Of a DNA stretch of 64,000 nt, positions 54,336-64,000 are shown piece after piece. Each line of letters begins with the position of its first letter. The first letter of the stretch is position 1. The notes under the pieces were generated by a model. The model was not told the DNA's origin. It made no database searches and saw nothing but the letters and a program-made list of their open reading frames with translations. The DNA is from Chrysoperla carnea (lineage: Eukaryota > Arthropoda > Insecta > Neuroptera > Chrysopidae): NCBI RefSeq assembly GCF_905475395.1, contig NC_058339.1:80752520-80816519 (forward strand). The letters are read 5' to 3'. The position numbers were made by a program, and so were the translations under genes.

Positions 54336-56480
54336 CATTTTCATATAACTGAATAAATATTTTCTCTTTTTTTTTTTGACTTGACAATGTTAACAAATAT
54401 ATTTCATTGTAAGTAAATTAATTGATTTTTCCTTTAATTTATGATCAAAAGTACATTTTCAGATATTTAATAAAGATTTTTATAGCACCAAAGACATGTG
54501 GCTCTTTAAGGAGATTAACTTAGATACCATTTTTGGTACTTAACACCTTTCCAACAATAGTTCAACAACGCAAGCAGGTGGTTGTTTGCGTGCGCTTCTA
54601 TAGTAAAATAACTTGGGGCGAATAATATAGTTTCGCATATACTGGCGCACGACTGCAGAAAATTTTCGCTCAAAAAAGAATCACGAAGAATTAATGATGT
54701 TATTTACCAAATTTAATTTGATAAGTAGATATTATAGCCCATCTTTATTACTAGGATTTTGCGCAGGGCATGCGACAGGTACCAGCTGTGTATAAACATA
54801 GCTCGGCCATTCGACTGTGCTCCGTTGAAACTCACTAGAACACAATTGAGAAGGGTGGTGAGATCTTGGGTGTTCTGGGATCTCCGATGACCTCACTTAT
54901 AGGGTCAGTATGGAGGACTTCGAAACCTCCATACTTGTTATATGTACCTGCAGAAAGTCGCAGAGTATAAGATTTTGAATATTTGGGTTCAAAATCTTCG
55001 ACTCTTCAGTCTTGGGAGAAATATCGGTGGAGAAGCTTCACAAAATCTTATAGCTCCATTTGCTTAAAATACCACCTCGAAGCTATCTTACCAGGAGACC
55101 TTCGGGTGACAAGTTTTTCTCAACGAGGGCATAAAGGACTTCTTGGTCTAGGTGTTTGTGTCCTATTTTTTGTCCTCTTTTACCTATTATTATTACCAAA
55201 TTTTATGTCCTCCGAAACAGCAAATATAAATTATGTGTATTGTTTCAAAAAAAGCTCGTTTGCCCCAAAAATTTCAGCTTGTGACATACAACGGACCGAC
55301 AGTATGCTCAGAAAAATCAAGAAATAAATTTTGATCGAAATTTTTCGCCCGTCGTGTGGTAATAGATACTAGACTAATATCCTTACATCGTATGCGCACC
55401 TGTAATGTGGTAGGGAGATTTTCTATGTATATGGTACATAAAAACGGACGGTAGTAACAAACGGGAGCGGTGACGAAAGCGGTTTCTGCCACTACTGATA
55501 AGGTTTAAAATGCTACGACCACAAGATGTCAGGGCTCAGTGGTAACAAAGTATTATTTAAGGTAACATTTATATTTTATTATTGTGACAATAAATCTATT
55601 GTTGCGGACATGATTTTTCGCTATGACAACAATTCTTGAACTTGTTTTCGTGTTTTGATTGTTTTTTTTTATTGTTGCTAATTTATTTATTTTTTTTTGT
55701 GTTGTTATTTTTTGCGGGAAAAGACAATTTTAGAATTAAATTTATTTATTCATTTCTTTATTTTATTTTCGATAAATTTTGGTTAATTTTTTACTATCAA
55801 CATACGGTCGACCGCGTGTATTATTGTGTTTTGTTTTGTACTACTACGATTCTAAAACAGGTGAGGAAAACGCATGTCTTTTTCATTTGATTTTCATTTT
55901 TGTAAATCAAAATTTTTGAAAATTTGTAACAAAATCATAAACATTTTATCGAAAAAAAGTTATATTTTTTTAAATTTTGTAGTTTTGAAAAATTTTAATT
56001 TCAAAATTGTTTATTTACTGAAATCTTAAAATCTGAAAAATAACCTTAGCATATAAACAATTTTTTTTTTTGAAAAATAAAACTGACTTCAAAAAAATGC
56101 ACAAAAAAGTAAAAAATAATTGTAAAGTTAAAAATCCTATCAATGATTTGCTTTTGAGAAAATACGCTTTGAGGTTGTCGAAAATGAATCAATTTTTATT
56201 TAAGGACTAGCTGACCCGGTGAACTTTGTTTCTCCTAAAATTTATTTGATCAGCGATTATTAATCTTAATAAACCTGCAGCTTCAAATCATTAATAGCTA
56301 TACAATGCTTAGTCTGCCCACTTAGCCCACTCGCTAGCCAACCCTACGCTTAGCCCGCCCGCTAAACACAAACTTTACTTGCATCTCTTGATCAATTAGA
56401 TAGACTTCAACCTGGCTTGGGCTTTCGCCATGAGCCCGCTGCGCCCGCATCCAGCTTCAATTTCGAATTACTAATGCTTT
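54336..56480. other. Gene-free region
   Basis: 54720-55150 is less AT-rich and contains an inverted pair around 'agtatggaggacttcgaaac' (54908-54937), perhaps an old repeat. At 56206-56235, 'ggactagctgacccggtga' resembles the start of a dispersed repeat common in insects. A 'aactgacttcaaaaaaatg' motif at 56080 recurs at 58360. No gene is recognised. Confidence 0.4.
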
Positions 56481-56541
56481 CGAAGTTTTGACCGTATTTT
56501 TTTTTGGCAAACAATTGCAGAGATATTTGTTAACATTTTCA

Positions 56542-56940
56542 ATCAATCAATCAATCAATAATCCCTGTATCCTGAACTTCCGTCTGTTTTGAAGTGTTTG
56601 TTTTCCTCTTTTAGAGGATATCTCTAAGTTCAGTGTGCTTTTTGGTAAAGGCCTCCTCTGACATTTTCCATTGTGTTCTATGTCTGGCAAACCTTCTCCA
56701 ATAATGCCCGCTATGAGCTTTAACTCATCTTCCCATCTCTTAAATTGGCTTTCCCTTTTTTTCCATCTCTGGGATACGAGTCAGTCACAATTTTACTCCA
56801 CTTTTCCTGAGTTCTCCTTATCATGTGGCCTGCCCATCTCCATTTTAGTTGGTCTATCTTTATAAGTACATTCATAAATCTTGTCTTGGCTCTTATAAAG
56901 GTGTTTTGTTTCCTGTCGAATTCAAAACTTTTTCGAAGTT
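56542..56940 (-). mobile_element. LINE fragment: reverse-transcriptase C-terminus with simple-repeat tail
   Basis: On the minus strand it reads IDQLKWRWAGHMIRRTQEKWSK and YPRDGKKGK, a standard end of insect non-LTR reverse transcriptases. It then continues in another frame through RWEDELKLIAG and EEAFTKKHTELRDIL-like sequence. The 3' end is a run of ATTG repeats (on plus: 'caatcaatcaatcaat', 56542-56562), the usual tail of this group. Frame changes show it is inactive, and it is 5' truncated. Confidence 0.8.
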
Positions 56941-57289
56941 TTGATATTTTTATTATCACCAGTACCGTATTATTTTGGCAAACCATTGCAGAGATATTTG
57001 TTGACATTTTATATTTCATAAAAAAAATAAACTTACCTTAAATCGTACCCTGTACTAAATTCTATTTTAGCTGAATTGAATAGTTTTGCCAATGAAATCA
57101 GAAAAGTGTATTATAAAAATTAAAAATTCTGGTATCCGTTGGTTGGTTATTGAAATGTTTACCTAAGTATTGGAAAAAGAAAAAAATAAGCGCACATTTT
57201 ATTACTTTTATTAAATGGTATTCTGTTTGTTTTTTCATTTTTATAAAAATTAAAAAAAAAATGTACATAAATAATACAAAGAGAAAAGA

Positions 57290-57715
57290 AATTTTTATAC
57301 CATGTATATATGAAATATACATAGTATATTAAGTTTAGTCCCAAGTTTGTAACGCTTAGAAATAATGATGCTACGAAAAAAATTTTGTCATAGGTGTTCA
57401 TAAAATCACCTCAATAGTCCATTTCCGGTTGTCCGTCCGTCCGCCCGTCTGTGGACACGATAACTCAAAAACGAAAAACGATATCAAGCTGAAATTTTTA
57501 CAGCGTACTCAGGACGTAAAAAGTGAGGTCAAGTTCGTAAATGGGCATCATAGGTCAATTGGGTCTTGGGTCCGTAGGACCCATCTTGTAAACCGTTAGA
57601 GATAGAACAAAAGTTTAAATATAAAAAATGTTCCTTATCAAAAATTAAACAACTTTTGTTTGAAACATTTTTTCGTAAACATCACTGTTTACCCGTGAGG
57701 GCGTCAATTATGCGG
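57290..57715 (+). repeat. Dispersed repeat family A, copy 4
   Basis: This is the longest copy in the window. It runs from TTTTATACCATGTATATATG through 'tccgtccgtccgcccgtctg' and 'gtaaaccgttagagatag' to 'aaacatcactgtttaccc'. It has no coding capacity. Confidence 0.78.
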
Positions 57716-57749
57716 AAATTTTATAATATGTACTATACTTGATTAACAT

Positions 57750-57860
57750 TTATGTATGTGTCACATGTTTGTATGTGTAATGTGATAAAGAAATCAATAC
57801 TGACTATGCATGGTATTTCAACAATTAACTCAGCGAATTGTTTGTTTTCACTTGTTAATT
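57750..57860 (-). repeat. Dispersed repeat family D, copy 2
   Basis: Reverse complement of 47008-47115, sharing 'catggtatttcaacaatta' and 'ttgtttgttttcacttg'. It lies directly after a family A copy. Confidence 0.6.
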
Positions 57861-59798
57861 TGTAATTTTTCTATCCAACCCCTCATAAGGTTAATGAAAA
57901 GTTCTGTTGATAAATTTTCTACTATTAAAGCTTATATCAACTAAATTAAATATTAATTTTCACAGTAAAATGAGGAAATAAATAAAATATTTCTTCGCAA
58001 AAAAACCTTTGACATAAATTTCGCCATAAAAGTTTTCCTTTAAATTTATAGTCAATTTGTTTTACATTCATGGTAAATCTAAAAGTAGGTAAATAAAATA
58101 ATTGATATGACTTTTTATTAGCCGAATAATTTTATAACGCGTTTTTATTAGGTTGTCTGGTGTTATTTATGATAGTTCAAAAATAGGCTACAATTTATGT
58201 ACAATTTAGTGCTCTTTTCTTACATTCAAGAAATATCTTACGCTTACAAATTCTTACGCCTATAATATCTCGACTTAACTAACTTCAAAGTTACGCGATT
58301 TGTAAATTTGCCTCTTTTATACACTATCTTACAAAAAAACATCTTTTAACAAAAAGAAAACCGACTTCAAAAGAAAAACTTTTCCAAAACAAATTAATAT
58401 GAACTAAAAAGTAAGAAAATAACGATAATGTAATATAGTTAAAATTATTGTTATTTTTGGAGTCGGATTTGAAGCATACTACCCCGTACTTTCAAATGGC
58501 AAGGTTACTGTATTATCATGCATTTACCGTTTTCCCATAATATCAATGTTTAATATGCCTACTTTTGAAGTTATTTATTTATTTAAATAACCGGGCAACT
58601 TCCCCTAATATTTTCAGAATTGATTTAGACTTAGTCCAACATTATATAAACAAAATCAATCCTTTTATCAAAAACGGCCCTGGCGCTCGAATCCTTAAAT
58701 TAAAATTTTTTTGTTTTTGAATTATCAGATTTAGATTACATGAGCACGAACAGATGTTTGAGACTGAAGTAGTGTTTTTTTTTAAAGCATAATTTATTGA
58801 GTAAATAGTTGTGTTTTATTAATTGAGTTCTGACAGTTTCAATATGAAGTGTAAGTACTTCAATTACATTTAACTTAACTCAATTGTTTGAAATTATATT
58901 TATTTATCATTTGATTTATTAAACGAGTTCAATTAATTTACAACTGATACGAAGAAATCTAGATTTTGTTTGTTTGTGGTCAATAAAAGAATCAGATCCG
59001 GACTTATTAACCGGGAAAATTGGAAATATGGTTTTTTATTTTTAAAAGGTCTCAGGATCTTTACTCTCACAGCTCCTGGAAAATTATATATATATATTTA
59101 TTTATATAAGGCTTTTCTTAGGAATTCAATAAAATTGTTTTATAAGATTAATAAAAGTATATATTCTGCATTTAATTACAAAAATGTAAATTGTTTCACT
59201 GTCTGTGGAATGCAATTAGATATTAACAATCTGTCTGGAGACGTACCAAGTATAAAAAATAGATACATAGATATATCTCGAAATGGGCTCATACCATATT
59301 TTTCAAAAATAACGTATTAGTTAAAATATGTCATATCGAATGTCAAACTTGCGGTAAGTGAGTCATTCACACTAGGTTAACGTTTGGTAAGTAACGCAGT
59401 TTCAAGAGTCTCCCTTATTTGGCTTCCTAATTAGGTAGTAGTTTGGCAGCCATACTTGTTGTTGATAGTCCAAACTCGGTGTCCTTATAAGGCTACAGCT
59501 CGGAAGCCACACTTTAAACAACAATTAGGAAAACCTAATGTGGACAATGATAGAATTAAATAGAAATAGAAATCCAAAAGAAAATAATAGAGAGTCGAAC
59601 TTACCCCCGACTAGGTTGAGGATCATCATTCCGAATGCATGCTACATTAGGTGTTATTACTTACACGGGGATGGACCAAACGGGGAATTCGGAATGCTTC
59701 ATTCAAACCTTACAAAAACTAACTGAAATTTCTAGTCGGGATATTGCAGTTAAATATCCCCAACACACGTTGCACTTTCTCTTGAATTTATTCTTATG
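57861..59798. other. Gene-free region
   Basis: Nothing recognised beyond AT-rich DNA and the 'accgacttcaaaa' motif near 58360. Open frames here have no coding character. Confidence 0.4.
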
Positions 59799-60090
59799 CC
59801 TGACTTCGGTAATAAGAGTTACCAGAAGGTTTGTGCTTGGAATACTCTCAAATGAGGCTGTTCCTGAAGCACTTCTAATAGCAGCCGAATTGCGAATGCT
59901 TGACTTCTGTAAGTCGTTGATTATAAGAGAGAGGCTCGAGTTTGAAATTTTAAAGATACGCCTAAATGAGACTATACTTCGAACACTTCTGAATGTAGTC
60001 GAATTCGGTAATCCTAACTTTGGCAAGTCTTTGGTTATCAGCGTAAGGCATGAATTTCAAAGATATGTTGAAGAGTTTCCTAACGACGGC
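59799..60090 (+). repeat. Diverged tandem repeat, ~100-114 bp units, about 2.7 copies
   Basis: Units start at 59799, 59899 and 60013 with 'cctgacttcggtaa', 'cttgacttctgtaa' and 'cctaactttggcaa'. They share 'aaatgagactatacttcgaa'-type and 'cacttctgaatgtagtcga'-type parts. An open frame runs through them (154 codons, 59635-60099), so they read as a loose ~37-residue repeat, but I recognise no protein family. Probably an old minisatellite. Confidence 0.5.
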
Positions 60091-60971
60091 CTAGTTTAAA
60101 AGCCTTACGGCATGCCATGGTTCGTTACAAAATAAGGTTTGAATTCAGCTTGCCTAATTTAAGAAAGGTTTTTCTAGTCGAATTGTTGAAAAGAAAGATA
60201 AGCAAAAAAAAAAAAAAAAACTTATAAACTTGCACTTATGTGTGTGTATTGAGTATATGCATGGGTACAATTTCTTAGTATTGTACACTGTTGCCACAAA
60301 CAGTGCACGAATATAAGAGCATATTTTTATAGATTTGACTATAACGAGTGAAATATTTTAAATCGAATACAAAAATGAAATTTTGGAAAGAAAATAACAC
60401 AAATATGCAATTCAAGTATTACTTTAATCACAACGTACCCCGTAAAACCAAAAATTTCCTAAAAGTTTCGGTAATTATTGGTATTGTCCAAACATACTTT
60501 GTAACAACATCCTGATTAATGTATATTATATATCTTAGTTTAATATTAATAAATGAATATGTACCTAGTAATGACCAAATGAATCAATTTCCAAGTACAT
60601 GGGAACTTTATGGAACTGGTTTTATTCTGATCATATTAGGTGTAAACATAAATAGGTATACAATTAAGAAGGTAAACAAGAATTAATGAATATTGTATTA
60701 CACAACAATATATATAAACATAAACAAATAAAATATGACTTTAAAAAGGTTTTGGTCAAATCAATCCATCCATCATTTATTAAAAAACAGTCTGTAAAGT
60801 TGTGTGAACGCCACATAACTTCTATATATTAAATAGTATCCGGCAGATATATTCACTAATAATACCTACAGTGAATAAGCCGGAAAAAAGTGTCGATAGT
60901 GGAAAAGTTGGCAAACGGCCCCGATTTCAATGAAACTTTTTTTAACATGTTTATAGGGCCCTAAGAAACAT
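60091..60971. other. Gene-free region
   Basis: A-rich run near 60206 and AT-rich DNA; nothing recognised. Confidence 0.4.
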
Positions 60972-61457
60972 AGGGGCCCCGCGGAAGCATATGTAGCCCA
61001 AAATTTTGTTGAAATGTTTATTTTTTCCTAAAATTGCCATTTAGTAGGTTTTTTTTGGATCGTTGAATACGAATCCGATGTCAGATTACACGGATTCTGT
61101 CGCGGATTCTGTCACGTATTCCGAAAACAGTGCCATTTTTCCGAAAAATCACACGCACACAATTTTTTTGGCTTAAAAAAATATTAAACATTGACGGCTG
61201 GATTTTCGGAAGACGTGACAGAATCCGTGTAATCCGACATTAACTCTGGACAGTTTGGGTGATAAATACTTAATTTTCCGGTTTTTTGTTAAAAAGTGCA
61301 ATTTATGATCAAAAATGGTAGGAATTTCGGAATATGTGATAGTATCCGTGTAATCTGACATCACATTCGTATTCGGCGACCAAAAATACCTACTAGATGA
61401 CAATTTTAAGCCAACATAAGCATTTCAAAGCAATTTTGGGCTAAATATGCACCCCTG
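60972..61457. mobile_element. Foldback element, ~485 bp
   Basis: The outer ends 'ggggccccgcgg...atatgtagcccaaaatt' and 'aattttgggctaaatatgca' pair. The inner arms ('gaatacgaatccgatgtcag' then 'attacacggattctgtc', against the same in reverse at 61335-61380) also pair. Extra copies of 'attacacggattctgtc' lie inside. The centre is non-coding. Confidence 0.7.
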
Positions 61458-61671
61458 CTAGGTTCTAATTGCGACAGTTGTTTTTCCCAAGAGAAACCTT
61501 TCTAAAGCGTACTAGTTACGCACATGGACGTAAAAAATTGATTAAATTGATTGATTTTTTACCAGAATAAACTAGTTTCAAAATTAATTACAATTAAAAA
61601 TTAATAAATAATGGAATTGTCTTGTAAAAAAAAAATCATTTAATAAAAGATCTGATTTGAAACACACATAC

Positions 61672-62040
61672 GACCTCTATATACAGCTAATAAGTTCTAC
61701 AAATCACTTTTAATGCCATATTAGTAGATATTTAATAAATACCAAGTCGACTTTCTCATTTAAGCATAAAGACATATCTGTTTATCAGTTTAGCTTGACT
61801 TTGATGTCATCAAAAAGAGAGTGTAGGTGTATACAAATGTAGAAAAGTTTAGAAACCTCCATATATAGCTAATAAGTGCTACAAATCACTTTTAATGGCA
61901 TATTAGTATTTAATAAATACTAAGTGGACTCAGTCAATTAATCATATATCTATTTACCCGTTTGACATAACTTTGATATCACCAAAAAAAAGAATAATGC
62001 TCGTAGTTATATACAAATGCAGAAACGTTTGGAAACATAT
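61672..62040 (+). repeat. Tandem duplication, ~185-bp unit, two copies
   Basis: Units at ~61672-61856 and ~61857-62040 share 'agctaataagttctacaaat', 'cacttttaatg.catattag' and 'gtatacaaatgtagaaa', at about 80% identity. Confidence 0.75.
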
Positions 62041-62049
62041 CAGTAAGGT

Positions 62050-62350
62050 ATTAGACTCCTTCTACGACTTTTTTCGAAAAAGTTGCATTGTCAAATGCGC
62101 TTAATCATGTCATATTTTAGCTCTAGGTGTGAAAAATCGCACCTAACATAGTAATTATTAAAAAAATTTAGCAAATGTGAACTATGTATTTATTAAACAA
62201 CAAACGTTATCATGTCGATTTGAAAAAGCAATACTTTCGAAAAAAGCGCTAGAGGAAAAGTTTGGTGGATTCGCCAAATGGAAGTCATTCTCGAAGTTTC
62301 AAATATGTATTAATCATTTAACAAAAAGGGTGCTGTCCCACGGACTATAT
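62050..62350 (-). repeat. Dispersed repeat family B, copy 2, with inverted arms
   Basis: The right part is the reverse complement of 14745-14890. The left part (62070-62110, 'tttttcgaaaaagttgcatt', 'gtcaaatgcgc') pairs loosely with 62215-62255, so the complete element may be an inverted-repeat type. Confidence 0.55.
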
Positions 62351-62399
62351 TCCTAACAGTTAAATAGAATATTTTAACATTCTTTTTTGATTTTTTGAC

Positions 62400-62560
62400 G
62401 CCTTTATTATTTACATTTAATCGTTAGATAAAAATGCCATTTTTGTCTAGATTACTGATTTATCATTTAGTTTATTTCAGATTCCAGATGAAAACCACCT
62501 TTTATGAGAAAACGGTTGGGTACGATTTAAACTCCAGTACCCAGAAGACTACCCTTCCTT
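62400..62560 (+). repeat. Dispersed repeat family C, copy 2
   Basis: Same order as 53640-53790: 'tttgtctagattactga', 'catttagtttattt', 'gaaaaccacc', 'tatgagaaaac', 'gggtacga' and 'ccagtaccc'. It is non-coding. Confidence 0.55.
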
Positions 62561-62832
62561 GTATATAAATAATATAGCATTGGGATCTAACACCTTTCGA
62601 TGTCATTATAAATGAATTTCACTATATTATTATTTCGTTGCACACCTAAATCAGTGTATTAACAACAATATCCGAACTAGTGTTAGTTATCAAATTACAT
62701 ATTAAACTCATTCAGTTAATTAATTATAACGCTAATGTTGTTTAAACACGATTATAAAACGTAGGTAATTCAGTAATTGACATACTTTTGGCTTTCGATT
62801 TGATCTACCATTAAATTTACATAAACGTAAAT

Positions 62833-63548
62833 TAGGGTTTCCAACTTCGAATTTTATAAAGTCTAGAGATTGTCCGAATAAATCTGGAGATTTTATTCAA
62901 ATATGTGATGAAAGTGGAGTCTTGATACCGTTCTTTTCCAATCACATATAAAGGCTGTCTTTTTTAAGTTGACGTATGCATGAAACTCGAAAAATGTTAA
63001 ACATGAAAAATGTTAGTTTCAAAAGGACACATCTTATACGGCATCGAACTCGATCTAAGTTTTCAGGTTCAATTAAAACCTCACTCTAATTCATAACTGA
63101 CAAACATTAGATGAACGCTTTAATTTAGAAAGTTGTTCTTTATAAACACGCAAACATTTTTTTGTAAAGTTAAATGCCTGCGTAAGATGTCCGCCTACAC
63201 ACCCAAAAATTGTTTATTTGAAGCATTTTTATCGATAAAAGTTATTTTTCGAGTTTCAATGTTATATTGTTTGGTTGTATATATACATCTAACATGATTC
63301 TAAAAACATCTAACACGATTCTAAATAGCATCACAATAACATGTGTTTAATACTGTATGTATACAGTCTTGCTTAAATACATACATTCCAATGCTGTTTG
63401 GCAATGCTTTATTTTATTTATTATAAATTTTTCCATAAAATCTCAGTAATCGGAATAAATCCAGTTATTGACACACCCTACTGCATTAATTTTTAATGCA
63501 GTAATCTGGCCAATATTTTTCTGGAGTCTTGGAGGATTGGCAACCCTA
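62833..63548. mobile_element. hAT-like non-autonomous element, 716 bp
   Basis: Its ends are TAGGGTTTCCAAC and TTGGCAACCCTA (inverted). It is flanked by ACGTAAAT (62825-62832) and ACGTAAAA (63549-63556), an 8-bp target duplication with one change, typical of hAT transposons. The interior has no protein frame, with a small hairpin at 63481-63501 (CTGCATTA / TAATGCAG). Sub-terminal parts also pair ('aataaatctggagatttta' and 'taaaatctcag..'). Confidence 0.75.
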
Positions 63549-63556
63549 ACGTAAAA

Positions 63557-64000
63557 GTAAATTGATTTAATTTTTGAGTAATAATTTCTCGAGTTTTCTC
63601 TAATCAAAATAAACATAAATTTCTCTCAAACATTTTTAACTGAAACTTAAGCTCTCGTAATAAATAATTATTGTTATTGTTTCAGATAAAAGTTAATGTA
63701 ATTTAAAAAAAAAATTACATTAATATTAAAAATTAGTTTCTAATCCGTTAAATAAATTAAAACTTAATTATAACAAACAATTTTTTAAGTGGTGTGTTCA
63801 AAAGAGAAGAAAATTGGAAAAATTTTTAGTCAACTTTCTACAAGTAGTTTGTACCCAAATATTTGCCAGATAATATGACCATTGCAGTGCTGATTGAGAA
63901 GCTTATTACCCGTGCCTTTGATTACCTACCTATGCCTCTGGTCAGACATTTGAATAAATGTAAAAATGTTAATATCAACTGTAATACGGGCTGTAAATTT
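63557..64000. other. Gene-free end of window
   Basis: AT-rich DNA; no gene or repeat recognised. Confidence 0.4.

Noticed and set aside
54983-55327. A 114-codon frame with a hydrophobic segment
   Set aside because: It has one hydrophobic stretch but no signal of a known family, and the surrounding sequence looks like old repeat DNA.
58970-59320. A 116-codon frame
   Set aside because: Composition follows local AT content, no splice context and no recognisable domain.
1-64000. Retroviral, LTR or Polinton remnants
   Set aside because: I looked for protease, integrase, capsid or envelope-like motifs and long terminal repeats and saw none I could support.

Overview
ORGANISM. The window is nuclear DNA from an AT-rich insect genome. 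Genes are split by short introns with GT..AG ends. Two genes encode long C2H2 zinc-finger proteins with an N-terminal ZAD-type zinc domain, a family expanded in insects. There is a CARD-bearing initiator caspase of the Dronc type, and orthologues of the animal genes RNF146 (iduna) and GORAB. Intergenic DNA is full of short inverted-repeat elements, old LINE pieces and small satellites. I cannot place the insect order with confidence. I recognised no viral or retroviral remnant. LAYOUT. (1) 2.1-11.5 kb, plus strand: a nine-exon ZAD/C2H2 gene; its introns hold a 5S-rRNA-derived sequence and a LINE fragment. (2) 13.1-21.4 kb, minus strand: three related caspases in tandem. The last (20.1-21.4 kb) has a CARD and resembles Dronc; the other two have lost the CARD. 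(3) 22.75-26.46 kb, plus strand: a second, five-exon ZAD/C2H2 gene, followed at once by a ~310-bp satellite. (4) 28.9-36.6 kb: a large composite inverted repeat. An intact 11-finger gene (plus strand) forms one end. An open but start-less copy of its finger array (minus strand) forms the other. The core holds seven modules with tRNA-type A and B boxes, two opposed blocks of a ~48-bp satellite, and tandem hairpin units. (5) 37.15-38.41 kb: a short RNF146/iduna orthologue. (6) 42.6-48.75 kb, minus strand: three duplicated multi-finger genes with a shared N-terminus rich in SUMO-site-like motifs. (7) 50.07-52.18 kb: GORAB in four exons. (8) 52.2-64 kb: no convincing gene; LINE pieces, foldback elements, tandem repeats and a hAT-like element. 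HOW THE GENES FIT. The caspase cluster is an apoptosis locus with local duplication and an apparent recent gene-conversion tract. The zinc-finger genes are probably DNA-binding regulators of unknown targets, still duplicating locally. RNF146 (PAR-dependent ubiquitin ligase) and GORAB (Golgi/centriole coiled coil) look like single-copy housekeeping genes. The most unusual object is the 28.9-36.6 kb inverted repeat, which could transcribe into double-stranded zinc-finger RNA.
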